A stretch of 64,000 nucleotides of DNA, from the NCBI RefSeq assembly GCF_000224145.3, contig NC_020166.2, positions 3,704,948-3,768,947 of the forward strand. The letters run 5' to 3'. The stretch's first letter is position 1. The number at the start of each line of letters is the position of its first letter. A program made the position numbers and the translations under genes. The notes beneath the pieces are model-generated. The model was not told where the DNA came from. It searched no databases and was given only the letters and a program-made list of their open reading frames with translations. The stretch is from Ciona intestinalis. Taxonomy: Eukaryota; Chordata; Ascidiacea; Phlebobranchia; Cionidae. Shown piece after piece: positions 35,664 to 48,378 of this stretch.

Positions 35664-36136
35664 TAGGGATGCACATTACAGAATAATTAGGTATTCTAGG
35701 ATATCCTAGAATACTTTAATTCGAATCTAGAATTCCGAATCTAGAATTTCGAATCTTTTTATATTTATAAGAAAAAAAAATTTTACCCACAAAAGTCAGT
35801 TTATTGACTCTTTCATAACAGCCTTGTTGGATCTTGAAAAATCATTTTGTAAAATGATCAAAAGTTGTACTATTGGGTAGCTATTGCGCCATGAAACGTA
35901 TAGCAGGCTATGAAAAGACGTTACGAAACGTTTACTCTCGAAAGTCCCACAAACACAAAAATATTTTTTTTCAAAATTAATAACTTTCAAAAATTGTTAA
36001 TATAGTATATGAGATGACGTGTAATGACGTCATTAAACAGAATACCGAATCCCGTAATTAGATTCGAACACAAAAGGATTCGAACACAAAAGGATTCGAA
36101 TCTCATGGATTCGAAATTCTGTAATGTGCATCCCTA
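35664..36136. mobile_element. hAT-type MITE with perfect 8 bp target duplication
   Basis: Inverted ends TAGGGATGCACATTACAGAA and TTCTGTAATGTGCATCCCTA. Flanked on both sides by ATACTTCA (35656-35663 and 36137-36144). Same family as 23016-23431, sharing GGTATTCTAGGATAT, TTATTGACTCTTT and TGACGTCATTAAACAGAATA. Non-coding, 473 bp. Confidence 0.9.
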
Positions 36137-37522
36137 ATACTTCACGGCTTTCAAATCGTAAAAAATAAATCATTTTGCAGCAATGACAGCCATTTAGCTA
36201 TATCACAGAAACAGTTTTAAGCTTGATACTCATTAATATAATTAAATAGCCGCAAGCACACGTATTTATCAGAAGAATGTGCAGTATTGCTACAAATACA
36301 GCTGCTCCTGAGTACCGCATTACAATGCTAAATGCAATGGCGCCAACTAAACCATGCTTTTCGCGGGAAAGTTGAATCACTCATCCGTGAAGTTAAAACA
36401 ATAATAAATAGATGTAGATAAATCATGTTACACTTTTAACCAATGTTAACATGTACCTGTATTAACGTTGCTTTTAACGTATAAAAATGAGTATAGATTT
36501 TTATAATGGTAGGAATTTAATTAACCAAATAATAACGTTGTACTTTTACAATTACACACAAACACCGAATTTACAAACTTCACAATTTATTGAAACCACA
36601 GATTAGAACTCGTATATAATCAGGTTTATACACAAACTCTGCCACAGATATAATATATACATATATAAAATATATGTGATTAATACGTGTCACAATTTTG
36701 TAGGCCCCGACTTCTCGACACTGTGCTAAATTCTGTTTAAGGGGATTCCCCTTTCTAAAAAATCCTGATTTCTGTTGAAAATCCAATCTAATGACACCAA
36801 GTTGATCCTAAAATACAGATATTATAGCGACCATTTTCGTGACCTTCTACTAGTGTCAGCACTAACCTAAAATTTGAACACTGTACTAACTAGACACCAG
36901 CAGTACCGATTCTAAAAAAAATTAATTTAAAAAAATCATAATTATTAATATTCATTGTAAAAACATATTTATAGAAATTTCTCCCGATCCAGCTTTAAAT
37001 ATGTTATAGCGTTACGTAATACCTAAAATATGAAACTTTCTTTTCTTTAAAAAAGTGCGGGGATGGATGTAAAATATAAAAAAGTATGATCATAACTTGA
37101 ATTGTATAAATATTACAAATCGCGAAAAATATAATTTATGCATGCATCTATGTAGTATGTAGGTCACTAACATGTTATCCTATTCTAATAATGTCAATTT
37201 TGTTTTTATAACTGAATATTAATATTCGTCATAAAAACATATTTATAGAATTTTCTCCTGATCCAGCTTTCAACATGTTGTAGCGCTATGTAATATATAC
37301 CTAAAAATAAATATAATTTTCTTTAAGTGGCGGAGATGAATGTTAAATGTTTAAATAACGGAGGTACAAAGATTAACATAAAAAGGGCGAAAGCGATCTT
37401 GCGCCTCTAGTTGAGGCGTTTCTAAAACGAACAAGTTCTGCCTTCCTTTAGAAAGTTTAGACAATTCATTATTGTCTTTGACAATTGGATCGCGCATATA
37501 ATCAATGGCCCTTATCTTAGGG

Positions 37523-38743
37523 CAGTGGTTCCCAATCTTTATTTACTCGCGTAGCACTTTTTGGTCCATGCATCATTCTCACACCACTTACATACTAAAC
37601 TGCCTATCTAAAAGTTGCGCGTAAAATATATGTTAGTATGCCAATTAAACAGGGTAACAGACTGTATTAAACAATCTAAACATGTTCCAGAGCTAACACC
37701 GCTGTATATTTGCGATGTTTTCTCAACCAAACAGTGTGTTTATTTCGAAATGGTACGGATTCACACGTGGATTCATTGCATCATAATAGCGATTGTCTGT
37801 CTGGCAATTTATTACAACACAATAGTGATTCACATGTTGAATATTTGCGTCATAATAGCGATTGTCCCCTTGAATATTTAGCCTGCACGTGCTTGAAAAC
37901 AGGTTGGATATTTCTCTTTTAATTTATGTAACTTAAAATACGTCAATCAAAAAGTTGCTAAAACAAGAGACCAAAGATCTAATGCGTAAGCACGTTAATT
38001 AAAGTAATTAGCATAGTATTAATTAACCCTTTTACTACAACGGTCGACCACGGCCTACTAGAGATAACGTAAAATGTGAATTATCAGGCCGTATCTCTAG
38101 TAGACCGTGGGTCGACTGAGCTTGATCAAAAACTTTCGATCCTCGCCTGCCGTAACAATTATTTTGGATTTGTTTTTATTTAATAAGAGATATATGAGAC
38201 TAATACTATATATACTTTTTGTTTATATTTGCATACTAACGTAAACAAAGCCAAAAGTTACCGATTACCAGCGACTTCCCGATGCATGGCAGTTTACTTG
38301 ACTCGCAAGCGTTACAATCAATAATTATTCATTAATTGGACCATTTTATACACTATGGTTTATATGGCCAAGCTTAGTTAAAATTATTGTATCGAATACA
38401 GTCGATTAATCAATGGTAACGTACATTTTAGGTACGAGTAAGCGCCTTAAACAAACATAAATGCAATCGTTAATTACTCGCTAATTAGCCGATCATATGC
38501 AATATGGTTTTTAAAACTATGCTTAGAGATTAAAATATCAATGCTAGAATTAAAAATTGAGGTAAGTGTGGAAAAAAGTCGTTCAAAAAACAACAACAAG
38601 AACAACTGTTTGACGAAAAAGGATCTATAGGACCACTAACGTGCTCAATAACGTGCTTAAAAAGTATCATTTGCTACCGTTTGGTGTAAAGTACCACCTA
38701 GGAGACCTCGCGTACCACGGGTACCACAGTTTGGGAACCACTG
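37523..38743. mobile_element. Non-autonomous hAT element, 1.2 kb
   Basis: Inverted ends CAGTGGTTCCCAATCTTTAT and ACAGTTTGGGAACCACTG, the CAGNGGTTCxCAAxCT type seen in hAT elements. Flanks TCTTAGGG / TCCTAGAG form a worn 8 bp target duplication. No transposase frame. An internal hairpin (38043-38066 against 38092-38116) pairs GTCGACCACGGCCTACTAGA with its complement. Confidence 0.8.
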
Positions 38744-38991
38744 TCCTAGAGGCTTCAAGAACTAACAAACTTTTGTATTATTTGAAACAAATAAATTAAA
38801 ATTCTTGATATATTTTCAGGTATATACGTGAGTAGGGACAGGATAACCGTAAATAATGCGTCAGTCAGAGACTGATGGAAGGCGGAAGTTGTTGGTATAG
38901 TCAAAGAATACATACTGGCTTCGTATGCTTTGTCTTTGTTTTTGGGCCTGAGATATTTAAGCTGAAGGCGCTCTAGTTTATATAAAGTACT

Positions 38992-41900
38992 ATGATGGAC
39001 TCTGCAAGTTCTATGGTTCCGCATGTTTGTTTTTTTATTGGTAAGTGTTTCTTATATGTTATTTTTTTGTGTTGTTTGTGTCCACTGTCAAGTAATGAAT
39101 TAATTATAGCATACAAATAAATATTTAATAAATAGTAGTTTTGTGCAAGATTTAAAGTATAATAGGCATCAAAACAGTGTTAATATTATGTAAATATTAT
39201 CATCAGTGTTAAATGAAATACTTATCAATTACCACATGAATGTACACTGACATATTAATAGCTTATATATATAAGAGTTTAAAAGCTCATAAATGTCTTG
39301 TCTGCACACAAGTAACCACATATGTAAATTATTGGTAGCTATTTTTTACTGTATGTTTGATTTTTGTGCTACTTATAAACTGGACATAAACAGTGTTTTT
39401 TTCCAGCAATCAATTATGTCATACTTGTAACTTTGTTCGTTTAAGTTATGAGAAATGTTTTAACTTTGTTTTTGTTAAGTTAATAAAATTTCTTCCAACT
39501 TCACAGATTCTTCCTTCAGCTCCACATTAGAAGGTTTGGAGTTGTTGATGTACAGTCAAGAAACTGAGCAGGAACATTTTTTAGTCCAGGAGGATTTAGA
39601 GAGGGTTTGGAAGAGTGGGGAGGAGAACTTTTCCATCCTCCCATGTTTATCAGTTCGCTCCGGACTTGATCTGTTTCTATCAGTGAGGGCTGTGTTGTCA
39701 ATTATATAATTTTTGAATTTTGGTTTCATTTATGCTGTAGCTTGTAGGCGCATGAAGAGTAAATAAGAGGTATTTACGCGCTGCTTATTTTACACAATGG
39801 TTTAAAAAAACAACATAGAACTGGTAATTAAACAACATAGAACTGGTAATTAAAAGTTAATCTATATTACCATAGAAACATTCCTTTATCATTTGCAATC
39901 ATTGAATTAAAACCGTGCTTTTGATCCCCTAACAGTTCCTTGACTGTACTTTTAAAACATATAGTAGAGTAGGGAAAAATAGGGCACCTTTAGCACATAA
40001 TATCAAATTATCCTGTTCGTGTTTTAAACCAATAACACAGGTTTATGTAAGTCGTGAGGATACGGTTTTATAATTCTTAGAATGTACTTTGTTTACTACC
40101 AAATCATTTGAAATGGGACAAGAAAATAGTATGAAAAGATGTTCCATTTTCCCCCGCCCTACTATTAGTCTATACAACATTTTTTTTCTGAGAAAGGGAA
40201 AACTGTTCACCAGTTAAGGCCCCCTGCATTAAAAAGGTTGAATTTATTATCAAACATTATATTGTAGGTGAAGCAATATCCTCCAGGATCTGAGATTATT
40301 GTATCTTCTATTAATATACCAACCGTGATCAAAATTCTTCATCACCATAACTTGAAGATTCGATCGTGCGACATCGATATTAAGACCATGTCTCCATCAG
40401 TACAACAGTTCAAATCTTTAATAACAAAAAAGTATGTTAAGTTACTGATATTCAAAATAAATGTAACTTGCTTTAATGCTCGCTTGGCCGGAAAAGACAG
40501 TTGTTGTACCATGGGTGTTTATACACATCGTGCCAGCTTACGAGTTACCATGTATGTTACTTTGTGGGTAAATATTTTTTGGGGGAATATATATGTATGG
40601 CTGATAATTTTATTAGTGACCACTGGTTTGGAGCAATTGCCGTTAAGTATTTTGCCTAACACACATACGCCAACAATGATAGCAGCAACGAGACTTGAAC
40701 TCATTACCTCTGAGGTACTATGGCAAGATATGCCAGGGTACCTGGGATTTATACCTAGGAGTGTTATTTTATTTAATATTTTCACTTTTCAGATTCATTA
40801 AACCTGTTATATTACAGAACTGTGGCAACTTTGCTTGCCCATGTATATGGTAAGAGGTTTGATATGCAACCTTTTATTAACATGTGTAAAGATCAAAATA
40901 TTGTTGTGTTGGAAGACTGTGCTGAAACCTTCTATGGCCTTCAATTTAAAGGTATTGTTATAAAATATTTTAGTCAATCATATACTTTTGGACGCAATAC
41001 GCATATGGAGAACAATTATCGAAAACGTTCGTGTAGTGGAATTTTAAGCCTTTGGTAATCACAAAACTGAAAGTTTTGCATCTCATTCATAATCTATTCT
41101 TTGTTGCAGTACACTTTTCAACTAGGTGTAGGATTTTTGTTTTGTTGCTTTGATATGGCTCATAATTTGGACAACCTATTGGTGACTGTTGGGTTGGAGC
41201 AATGTCGGATACAAACGACGTTCAGTATTAATATCCAGGTGTAATTTATTCAATATTCACAGGCCACCCAGAAAGTGACATCGCATTCTTTAGTTTTGGA
41301 ACCATCAAGATTTCAACTGTGTTTGGAGGAGCCATTCTCAGAGTTAAAAACAGACAACTGTATAACACATTAAGAGAACGTCACGCAACATATCCCATAC
41401 AACCAAAGTCAGAGTACGCAATGAAATTGGCAAAGTACTCAGTTATTACAACAATGATCAACAGTCCATTTATTGTCAGGTAAACTGGTGTAACAATAGA
41501 TTTTATAAAACGCATATATATAATTTTTTATAATAACATTTTTTATTATAAAAAAATTATAGATGGGGTGTAAGTGCTTTCCGAGCAGTTGGAATCAACC
41601 ACAAAGATGTCTTTGTTCCAATGCTTAGAGGATTTCCATCTAATCTTTTTAAAGGCATCAGAAGACAACCTTGTTCAGCTTTACTAAAAAACCTAACCTT
41701 CAAGTAAGTACAATGCAGACTATACACTTCTGTTAATAACATGGCTTTATTTTTACAATAAACATATATGTATTTATATAAATAGCAACTGTTCTATTTA
41801 AATGAATGAATGAATGTCACTTGCTTTATTCTCACGTTAAAATTCAATCATTATAACATCATTGTTTCATACGCCTTGTGCGAGCTTTCGAGTTACCATG

Positions 41901-42871
41901 TATTTTAGTGGGGATTTTTCTTCTTTTTATATATGACTGAAATTTTATGAATTGGCTTCGCTTCATGCCCTAACCAAGCCAAAATTCTTTGTTACAGATT
42001 AGTTAATTTTAATGAAAAGGAAAACAAACTAGTTCAAGAAAAAGGTGACTACGTCACTAAACGTTTGTCGGATAATGCTGTTTGTGTCGGTACGAATGCC
42101 TTCTTTGTAAATTATTGGCTTTTTCCGATACTAGTGGTAAGTTGTGGTAAAATCTTTTACACAAAATATTCTCCTTTTATAAAAAATGTTAAATTAAAAA
42201 CTAGTACTACATGATAACTGTAGTAATTTATTCAAAGGTTATTTAATATATTACTTCATTATCTGACATCGATATTGACATGATGTGTGTTCTTGACCAA
42301 ACCTAATATGTAGTTGGCCATAAATGTAACTTTCACTAATATATGAAAATAAATATGTGAAATTTCTTCTTACTTTATCAGGAGAAACCTGATCAAGTTT
42401 GTAAAATACTAAACGAACTTGGAGTTGATGCAGCAAGAGGAACCACTCAGTTGCAAGTAGTTGTCAGTGATGGGGAAGCAACTGATGTCACACAAGCACA
42501 GTGAGTTACAAAATCTGGGTGTCTGTCATATGGAAAGGCATTCCTTGCACATTACCCATCATAGATGTTAAAAATTGTTTGTTGAATTGTAGCTCACAGT
42601 CACAGTCAGGTGCAAAATCGATGTGTCTGTCATATGGCAATTCCTTGCACATTAAGGCACATAGAGCAACATGGGTTGCATATTACCCACCATAGAAGTA
42701 AAAAATTGTAGCTTTAAAAAGTGCCAAAAAATTCTTTATAAGTTCTTGGTTTTGTTGCTTAGGTTTTTAATGCAACATGTCGTGTACCTACCTGTGCATA
42801 AGTTGGTTCCTTATTCTGAACTTGATAAGATACTAGGTGCGTTAAAACAGACACTGTTTCAACTTGGGTAA
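38992..42871 (+). CDS. DegT/DnrJ/EryC1/StrS-family PLP-dependent aminotransferase
   Basis: Exons: 38992-39040, 39507-39682, 40268-40431, 40818-40951, 41263-41479, 41563-41703, 41998-42136, 42382-42500, 42763-42871; 415 aa, normal for this fold. In-frame TAA upstream of the ATG. Residues 67-91 (RSGLDLFLSV..PPGSEIIVSS) match the family's substrate/PLP-phosphate segment. Asp163 in VLEDCAE should hold the pyridine nitrogen, and Lys190 in FFSFGTIK is the expected Schiff-base lysine, so it looks catalytic. After it the usual GEGG reads VFGG. Bacterial relatives aminate nucleotide-linked keto sugars; substrate here unknown. Either an old bacterial gain or a little-known animal family; nine introns show long residence. 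The last codons read CTT GGG TAA GT, where GG|GTAAGT is also a perfect donor, so a longer form is possible. Confidence 0.85.
39960..40166. mobile_element. Cimi-1-like MITE
   Basis: Ends TATAGTAGAGTAGGGAAAAA and CCATTTTCCCCCGCCCTACT. It lies in the aminotransferase intron before the exon at 40268. Confidence 0.75.
40458..40745 (-). mobile_element. SINE, reverse copy
   Basis: Tail ATGTAACTTGCTTTAATGCT, body GTTACTTTGTGGGTAAATAT, TTGCCGTTAAGTATTTTGCC and GAACTCATTACCTCTGAGGT leading to a worn head. It lies in the aminotransferase intron. A smaller reverse tail fragment lies at 41810-41900. Confidence 0.75.
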
Positions 42872-43473
42872 GTTTTGTTGTTAATTTTTGAAAAGCACAA
42901 TTTAGCTCTTTTGAGGAACCTCGGTCACCAAAATTTTATTTTAACAGCTGTACGAGGTTAAAACTTCCTTCTTGATGGAACTCCAACCTTAACTTTTTTT
43001 TATATTATCTCAAAGCTATAACCTCCCTCAGTCAATTTTATAAGATGATAGTTGTTTGTGTGTTCAGTGAAGGAAGCACTATAGAGCTTTCATGTTAGTT
43101 TAAACAACTTTTAGAGCTATTTTTTTATTGTTACAGTATAAGAGATTAACTGTTTTATATTTATTACACTGAGAGTTTTATGCACTTTTATAACCTTTTT
43201 TGCTTTCCTAGTCAAACCTTATTTATTTCTGCCTAATGAAAACGGCAAAAAATGCAAGAACAGAAATACTTTTATTGCATCAACAACTGTGGGAATTAAA
43301 TCAACGAATATATTTTCAAAAGATTCTCTGGTATCTTCTTTCTATTTCTGATACACAAAACATTAAAATAAGGAAATTGCTTTGGGTTGTGGGAAAGAAT
43401 AAAACATAACCCACAACTAAAGTAACGATCTAGAAACTTCTGATTAGACAGCGTGTAAAATAAAAAGGCAAAT
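42872..43473. other. Convergent 3' region between the aminotransferase gene and ATG3
   Basis: AT-rich. A TTTATT at 43271-43276 reads AATAAA on the minus strand ~200 nt after the ATG3 stop and is a likely poly(A) signal. No gene seen. Confidence 0.45.
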
Positions 43474-46400
43474 TCACAACGAAAAATGTCTTGTATAATC
43501 ATATTCAATGGTTGGAATAACTGCTTGTACAAATTTGAGGAACACCAACAAATACATGTGAACTTCTAGCTTCCCTCCACCATCCTCAACCGTCTGCATT
43601 ATCTTTTTCATCACATCGGCATGTCTAGAAGGTGGAGAAGATTATTTTAATATGAATATGTTTATATGTAACTTATTTATCTTGTGTGGTTTGAAGACAG
43701 TCATAACAAGTTATAACACAGGTAGAAGATTATGTTTTTTATGTAACTTATTTATCTTTGTTTGTGAGGAAGATCTATAATACGTTATAATAACACAGGT
43801 GTCTTTACCTTCGAGTTACCATGTATTCAACTTTATATTTGTATTTTAGGTGATTTGTTTCTTCATGTATGACAATTTAAACAACCCCTAAGGGTTGCCA
43901 ATGAGTTTCCCGAAACATGACCATGGTATTAGCTAAGCAGCATTTAACTACTGTATAACAGTGATAAACTACTCAGTTCAACTAACATGGTGATACTAGC
44001 TTGCCTTTAAACTGTAATGCCATACTCAGTAGTTTGAACTGTAATGCCATATACTCAGTAGTTTGACTGTAAGGCAATACTCAGTAGTTTGGCTGTAATG
44101 CCATACTTAGTAGTTTGAACTGTAGTGCCATACTCAGTTGTTTGAACTGTAAGGCAATACTCAGTAGTTTGAACTGTAATGCCATACTCAGTAGTTTGAA
44201 CTGTAATGCCATACTATTCATAATGTACTTACTTGCATGGATGAACAGAGCACATGTTAGGAGGTGGAAGGTGGGGATGAGGTTCAATAGTAACAGTTTT
44301 ATTCACATGATCTTGACTGATATCTTCGTACATCTCCACCATTGATAATGGTTTTCTATCCTGAAGAAAAAAATGTTAATAAATTTTAAAGAACTAGTAC
44401 TGCAGGATAATTGTGGACCACGCTTTTTTTCTTTTAAATAAATATAAATATGTTTTTAACTTTAAGCGTGTTTTAACAACTGTTGTTTCGTCACTATATC
44501 CTGTATTTTTCGTTTAAATTTTTTTAAATCTTCGCTACCATAATCGAAGAGACAAATAAAGTGATTATTGTAATTTGTAATATTACTAAGTAATAAGTTT
44601 GTGGGTGTTTGTTTTGGGAGGTATCTGCCAATTTGGGAAACCCAATATTAGGAAGTTCTTTTCTTTTTAAAGGCCATGTGCAATAAATTGTAGCGTTTGA
44701 AACAGGGATCAGTTTTACGGCGAGCACTTCAACCAATGTGGTACAGCTCATTACCTAATTTGATTGTAAACAATAGCATATTGAGTGCATACAATCAAAA
44801 TTGTTAAGTAAAATATAGTCAGGTTTAATTTTCTGTCATTACCTCATTATAACCTGATAACCATAGCCTTGGAGTTTGATAATATTTATCGTAAGTAATA
44901 TGAAGATCATATGTTCTAGTTTGAATGATACCACCATCCTCGTTAGTGGTAGATGATGTATTCGCCTTTTTCACAGCTACAAGATCAACTGTGGCCTGAA
45001 CATACATAAAAGATATTTACAACAACTTAATTTATAAAAATAATGTGTTGTTTTATGTTTTCTGCAGCATATTTCACACACTTTTAACAAATCTCTTTAA
45101 GCAAAACTTTTACAGAAATTCCGTGCAGATATACTGAATGCAGATATAACAAGAAAGAATGTAAGTTAAGAAGTGAAACATAAAAATATCTAGACTATAC
45201 ATCCTAATTCGGATTATTGGCCAGATCTATTATTATCTGCAATCCTTTCAAAATGTTATTGCATCACTATTAAACAGTACATTCACTGGTGTAAAATATG
45301 AGAAAGTGCTTTTGTTACACACATTTAAAGCAAATATAGTAAGATTTGACTTACATTCGCTCAAATTAGATCATTGTAAAATGGTATTATATTGTCAGTT
45401 TTTATACCTCCTTTGTTTAACCAACCATTCAGAAATAAATTTGTGGTTGTAGAGTAACAAATATTAAAGCTATTATCATGCAGTGTTTAAAGGTAGATCG
45501 TGACATTTATGAGTAATGTAGAATATTGCGCAATGATGAACCCACTTGTTTAAAAATGTTATATAATGAAGCGTTTCTGTAAACCAAGTTAAAATTTTGC
45601 GTAATATTGCATACTGAATTTATCTTTTATGTACAACACGCCATTCTCAAACATTTTCAAAACTTAACACGTATAAGGCAGCATGCATGTCTCCACCCAC
45701 CTTATCCTCAGATTCCAACATTTCCGCGTAATTTTCCATGTCAAGAGCTTCTTCATCATCATCGTCGTCGTCATCATCTCCGTCATCTTCATTCAGATTC
45801 ACATTGTTTGTTTTCTATAAATATTATGCAGGGATTTCCGAGATTTGTATTGTTTCCATTTGGGTGTTGGTAATGGCAAGAAATGGTAATTGTCTACTCG
45901 ATAAAGTAGATAAACACACAACACAAACTCAAAAAAAATGATTAAATTAAAGACCTAAACAAATTAGAATAGTGTTTAAATATACCCCTCCCCCTGGATT
46001 ATTTTTTTTTTTTTTAAAGTAAAGAATGTATATTATTATTGTGGTTTAAAACCAATAAGTAAAGAATTTATATTATTATTGTGGTTTAAAACCAATCTAA
46101 CGAGTTTCTATTATGCTCGTTATTATTTATGTCAGTCAGGGTATGTTTTTATTGAGTATGTTGCGTTTTATAGGCATCTATCTTCTAAGCAAAAACTTGC
46201 GGACCCCCCTTTTTAAATTCCTGAATATGCCTCTGGGTATTGTATGCAGCTAACTGGTACTTAAAACTGTAATGCATGGATTTTAATTCCATATGGATGA
46301 GTTATTCAGCAAAGCAATACGAGAACGAGACACCTGATATTATGTGTGGAAACTATGGCTTAAAAACCAACATCAAATTCAATAAAAAACTACAAAGCTG

Positions 46401-48378
46401 TTACCGACTATGGGTGTGTAGTGTAGGTATAGTTGTATTGGGTATGATGCATACCAAAATTTTAACATTTCACACAAACAAAAAAATGATACACCTGTAC
46501 GGCAATTAATGTGCAGCAGATTACTCACTTATTGTATTATCATACAATAATAAATAATAATGAAAAGAAATAATGGCCTAACAAAAAAAATCTGTGTTTG
46601 TAGGAACAGTGACGTCCATGTATGTGTGTTGTCTCACCTCTTTATTCAAAGTCATTTCTTTAATTTCTTCTTGAGCTTTATCAACCTCAACATTATGATG
46701 CGTGTCCACCCAACCCCCATCACCAATATCATCAATGATCGCTTCATGCTCTTCATTATATTCCATTTGTTTGCATCGCTTGTGGCAAGGAACTAATGAA
46801 AACATATTTTAGAAATGTTGATCGGCAATCCAGGGGTTCTTTTTTTTTTGATCCTATAAAGGATTTTACGCCCAACACAGTTGTATTGAATGTAAGTAAT
46901 GTAAAAATGAATGTAACTTGCTTAATCCTCACGTGGCCGGAAAGCGACAGTCGTGCAGGTGCTTAAAAACAGTTTAAATGTTTGCTTTTTCACGTCTGCC
47001 ATTAGGTAAAGGCAAAGTTAGTAGGGTAAAGGATTGTCTCGTTTACGATGAATACTTTCTACGCACGTGAACGTAACAAGCATGTGTAAACAATTTGTGT
47101 TTAGGTAAAGCTTGGTGGTCACTGGCCAGGGCTATTTCGCCACTCTAGATTCAAATTTCAAGCTTTTATTTTGGTTATAGCAGCGGGTAATCTTTTCTTG
47201 TAACCCTGGCGCTTCATAATGATTTAATTGTCTACGATCACGAATTATCCAATTTCTCGTCTAAGCTGCTTGCCGGTGTCAAAATAACAGATAAATATTA
47301 AATTAATTTATTGCGCAATCGGTCACATATATTAAATGCAGTCGTATTCTAGTTGATTTTAAGTCACGGAATTTTGATTTAAATCAACTACAAACGATCG
47401 TTACTTTGACGCGCGCCGTTATTCGTTTTTAGAGCTACGTAAACGAAAATGTGTATAAACTTTCTGAGGGGGGTGTTCAAACACCAATCAGCCCCCTATA
47501 GATCTGCCACTGATGTGACGTATTCTGACGTCAGAATGATTAAGTTTCTCGCGACAATTTGGACATCTAAAGTTGCGCTCGGCGACACCTGGCAACGAAT
47601 CACAGCACTGTTTATGAGTTAATGATAGCAGCGAAAAGCTTTTAACCCATTAGCTCTGGGTTAGAGGAAGGCGTGGTAACGACTTTGCCGGCGCTGGACT
47701 GAATACTGTATAACTTTTTGGCAGTAATCGTAGAATTACAGAAAAAAAAACCTCTGAACTTTTGCAGCAATGTTGTTTTCATTATACACAAAGCATTTCA
47801 AACTAAAGATGACATCTTTATGAATTACATATCCTAAAATGTCTCACCATTTCTGGTCATAAGATATTGTTTATCTTGAGGTAGATAAGCTTTTGTTTTC
47901 GTTTTATCCCCAGCCAACCACTGCCATGTTGGACAGTGGTGGACCAAAAAATCACCAGCAATAACAAATTCTTCTGGTGTGAGGACACCAGTTTCTTTGA
48001 ACTTTGACTCCTAAAATAAATAATTAGTTTAGATATATTTTTTATTATATACCACACAAGCAAAAACGCAATCCAGCCAACCAACTACACTAACACTATA
48101 TGGCAATTTGGTGTCAATATGAAAATTTAAATATGACTTGCCTATTACCTGCGATGTGATAAACATAACATAAGGCAACAAAACAATAAAAGATTGAAAC
48201 ATACTTGTAATAAAACATGTAAAAAAATGGAGTGAGAAAAAAATTTGGTTAATATGCAACCAGAGCAAAATTGAATTACAGTAAAGAGGAATAAAGCTAT
48301 TTTTACCTTTAGAACAGGTGTGAGCAACTCCGCAACTCCCAATGCACTGCTTTTAACAGAGTTAAATACGTTTTGCAT
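43474..48378 (-). CDS. ATG3: Autophagy E2-like conjugating enzyme ATG3
   Basis: Exons on the minus strand: 48307-48378, 47848-48010, 46638-46792, 45701-45814, 44843-44995, 44233-44360, 43474-43624; 311 aa against 314 in human. Landmarks follow human ATG3 throughout: the N-terminal amphipathic helix [50 protein letters not shown], the acidic flexible loop (Asp/Glu run in the 45701-45814 exon), [20 protein letters not shown], and the active site SVHPC with Cys261. It carries activated ATG8/LC3 and passes it to phosphatidylethanolamine with ATG12-ATG5. An acceptor (GTCATTTAG) sits 25 nt before the ATG. Exons 1 and 2 occur again at 50346-50901; the set used here adjoins the other five exons. Intron 5-6 contains a 26 bp minisatellite. 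Confidence 0.95.
43998..44220. repeat. ~26 bp minisatellite in an ATG3 intron
   Basis: About eight copies of CAGTAGTTTGAACTGTAATG followed by CCATACT, some shortened. It ends ~10 bp from the donor of the ATG3 exon 44233-44360 but does not include it. Confidence 0.8.
44408..44570. repeat. Unnamed dispersed repeat, third copy
   Basis: GACCACGCTTTTTTTCTTTT at the start, TAAGCGTGTTTTAACAACTG inside, TCGAAGAGACAAATAAAGTG at the end. Matches 7066-7215 and 265-420. Confidence 0.6.
46014..46100. repeat. 44 bp direct duplication in an ATG3 intron
   Basis: AGTAAAGAATGTATATTATT plus ATTGTGGTTTAAAACCAA occurs twice back to back, with one substitution. Confidence 0.75.

Larger units (their letters stand above)
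35509..38991. other. Region between CDCA7 and the aminotransferase gene (divergent)
   Basis: Both genes point away from it, so it should hold both promoters. It contains the hAT MITE at 35664, a direct repeat (36945-37070 and 37215-37350, sharing AAAAACATATTTATAGAA and TCCAGCTTT..AT(G)TTGTAGCG), and the 1.2 kb hAT element at 37523. A short hydrophobic frame at 36198-36380 (minus) has no other support. Confidence 0.5.

Noticed and set aside
36198-36380. 60-codon hydrophobic minus-strand frame upstream of CDCA7
   Set aside because: Short, unsupported by splice sites or similarity, and in an AT-rich promoter region where chance frames of this length are common.
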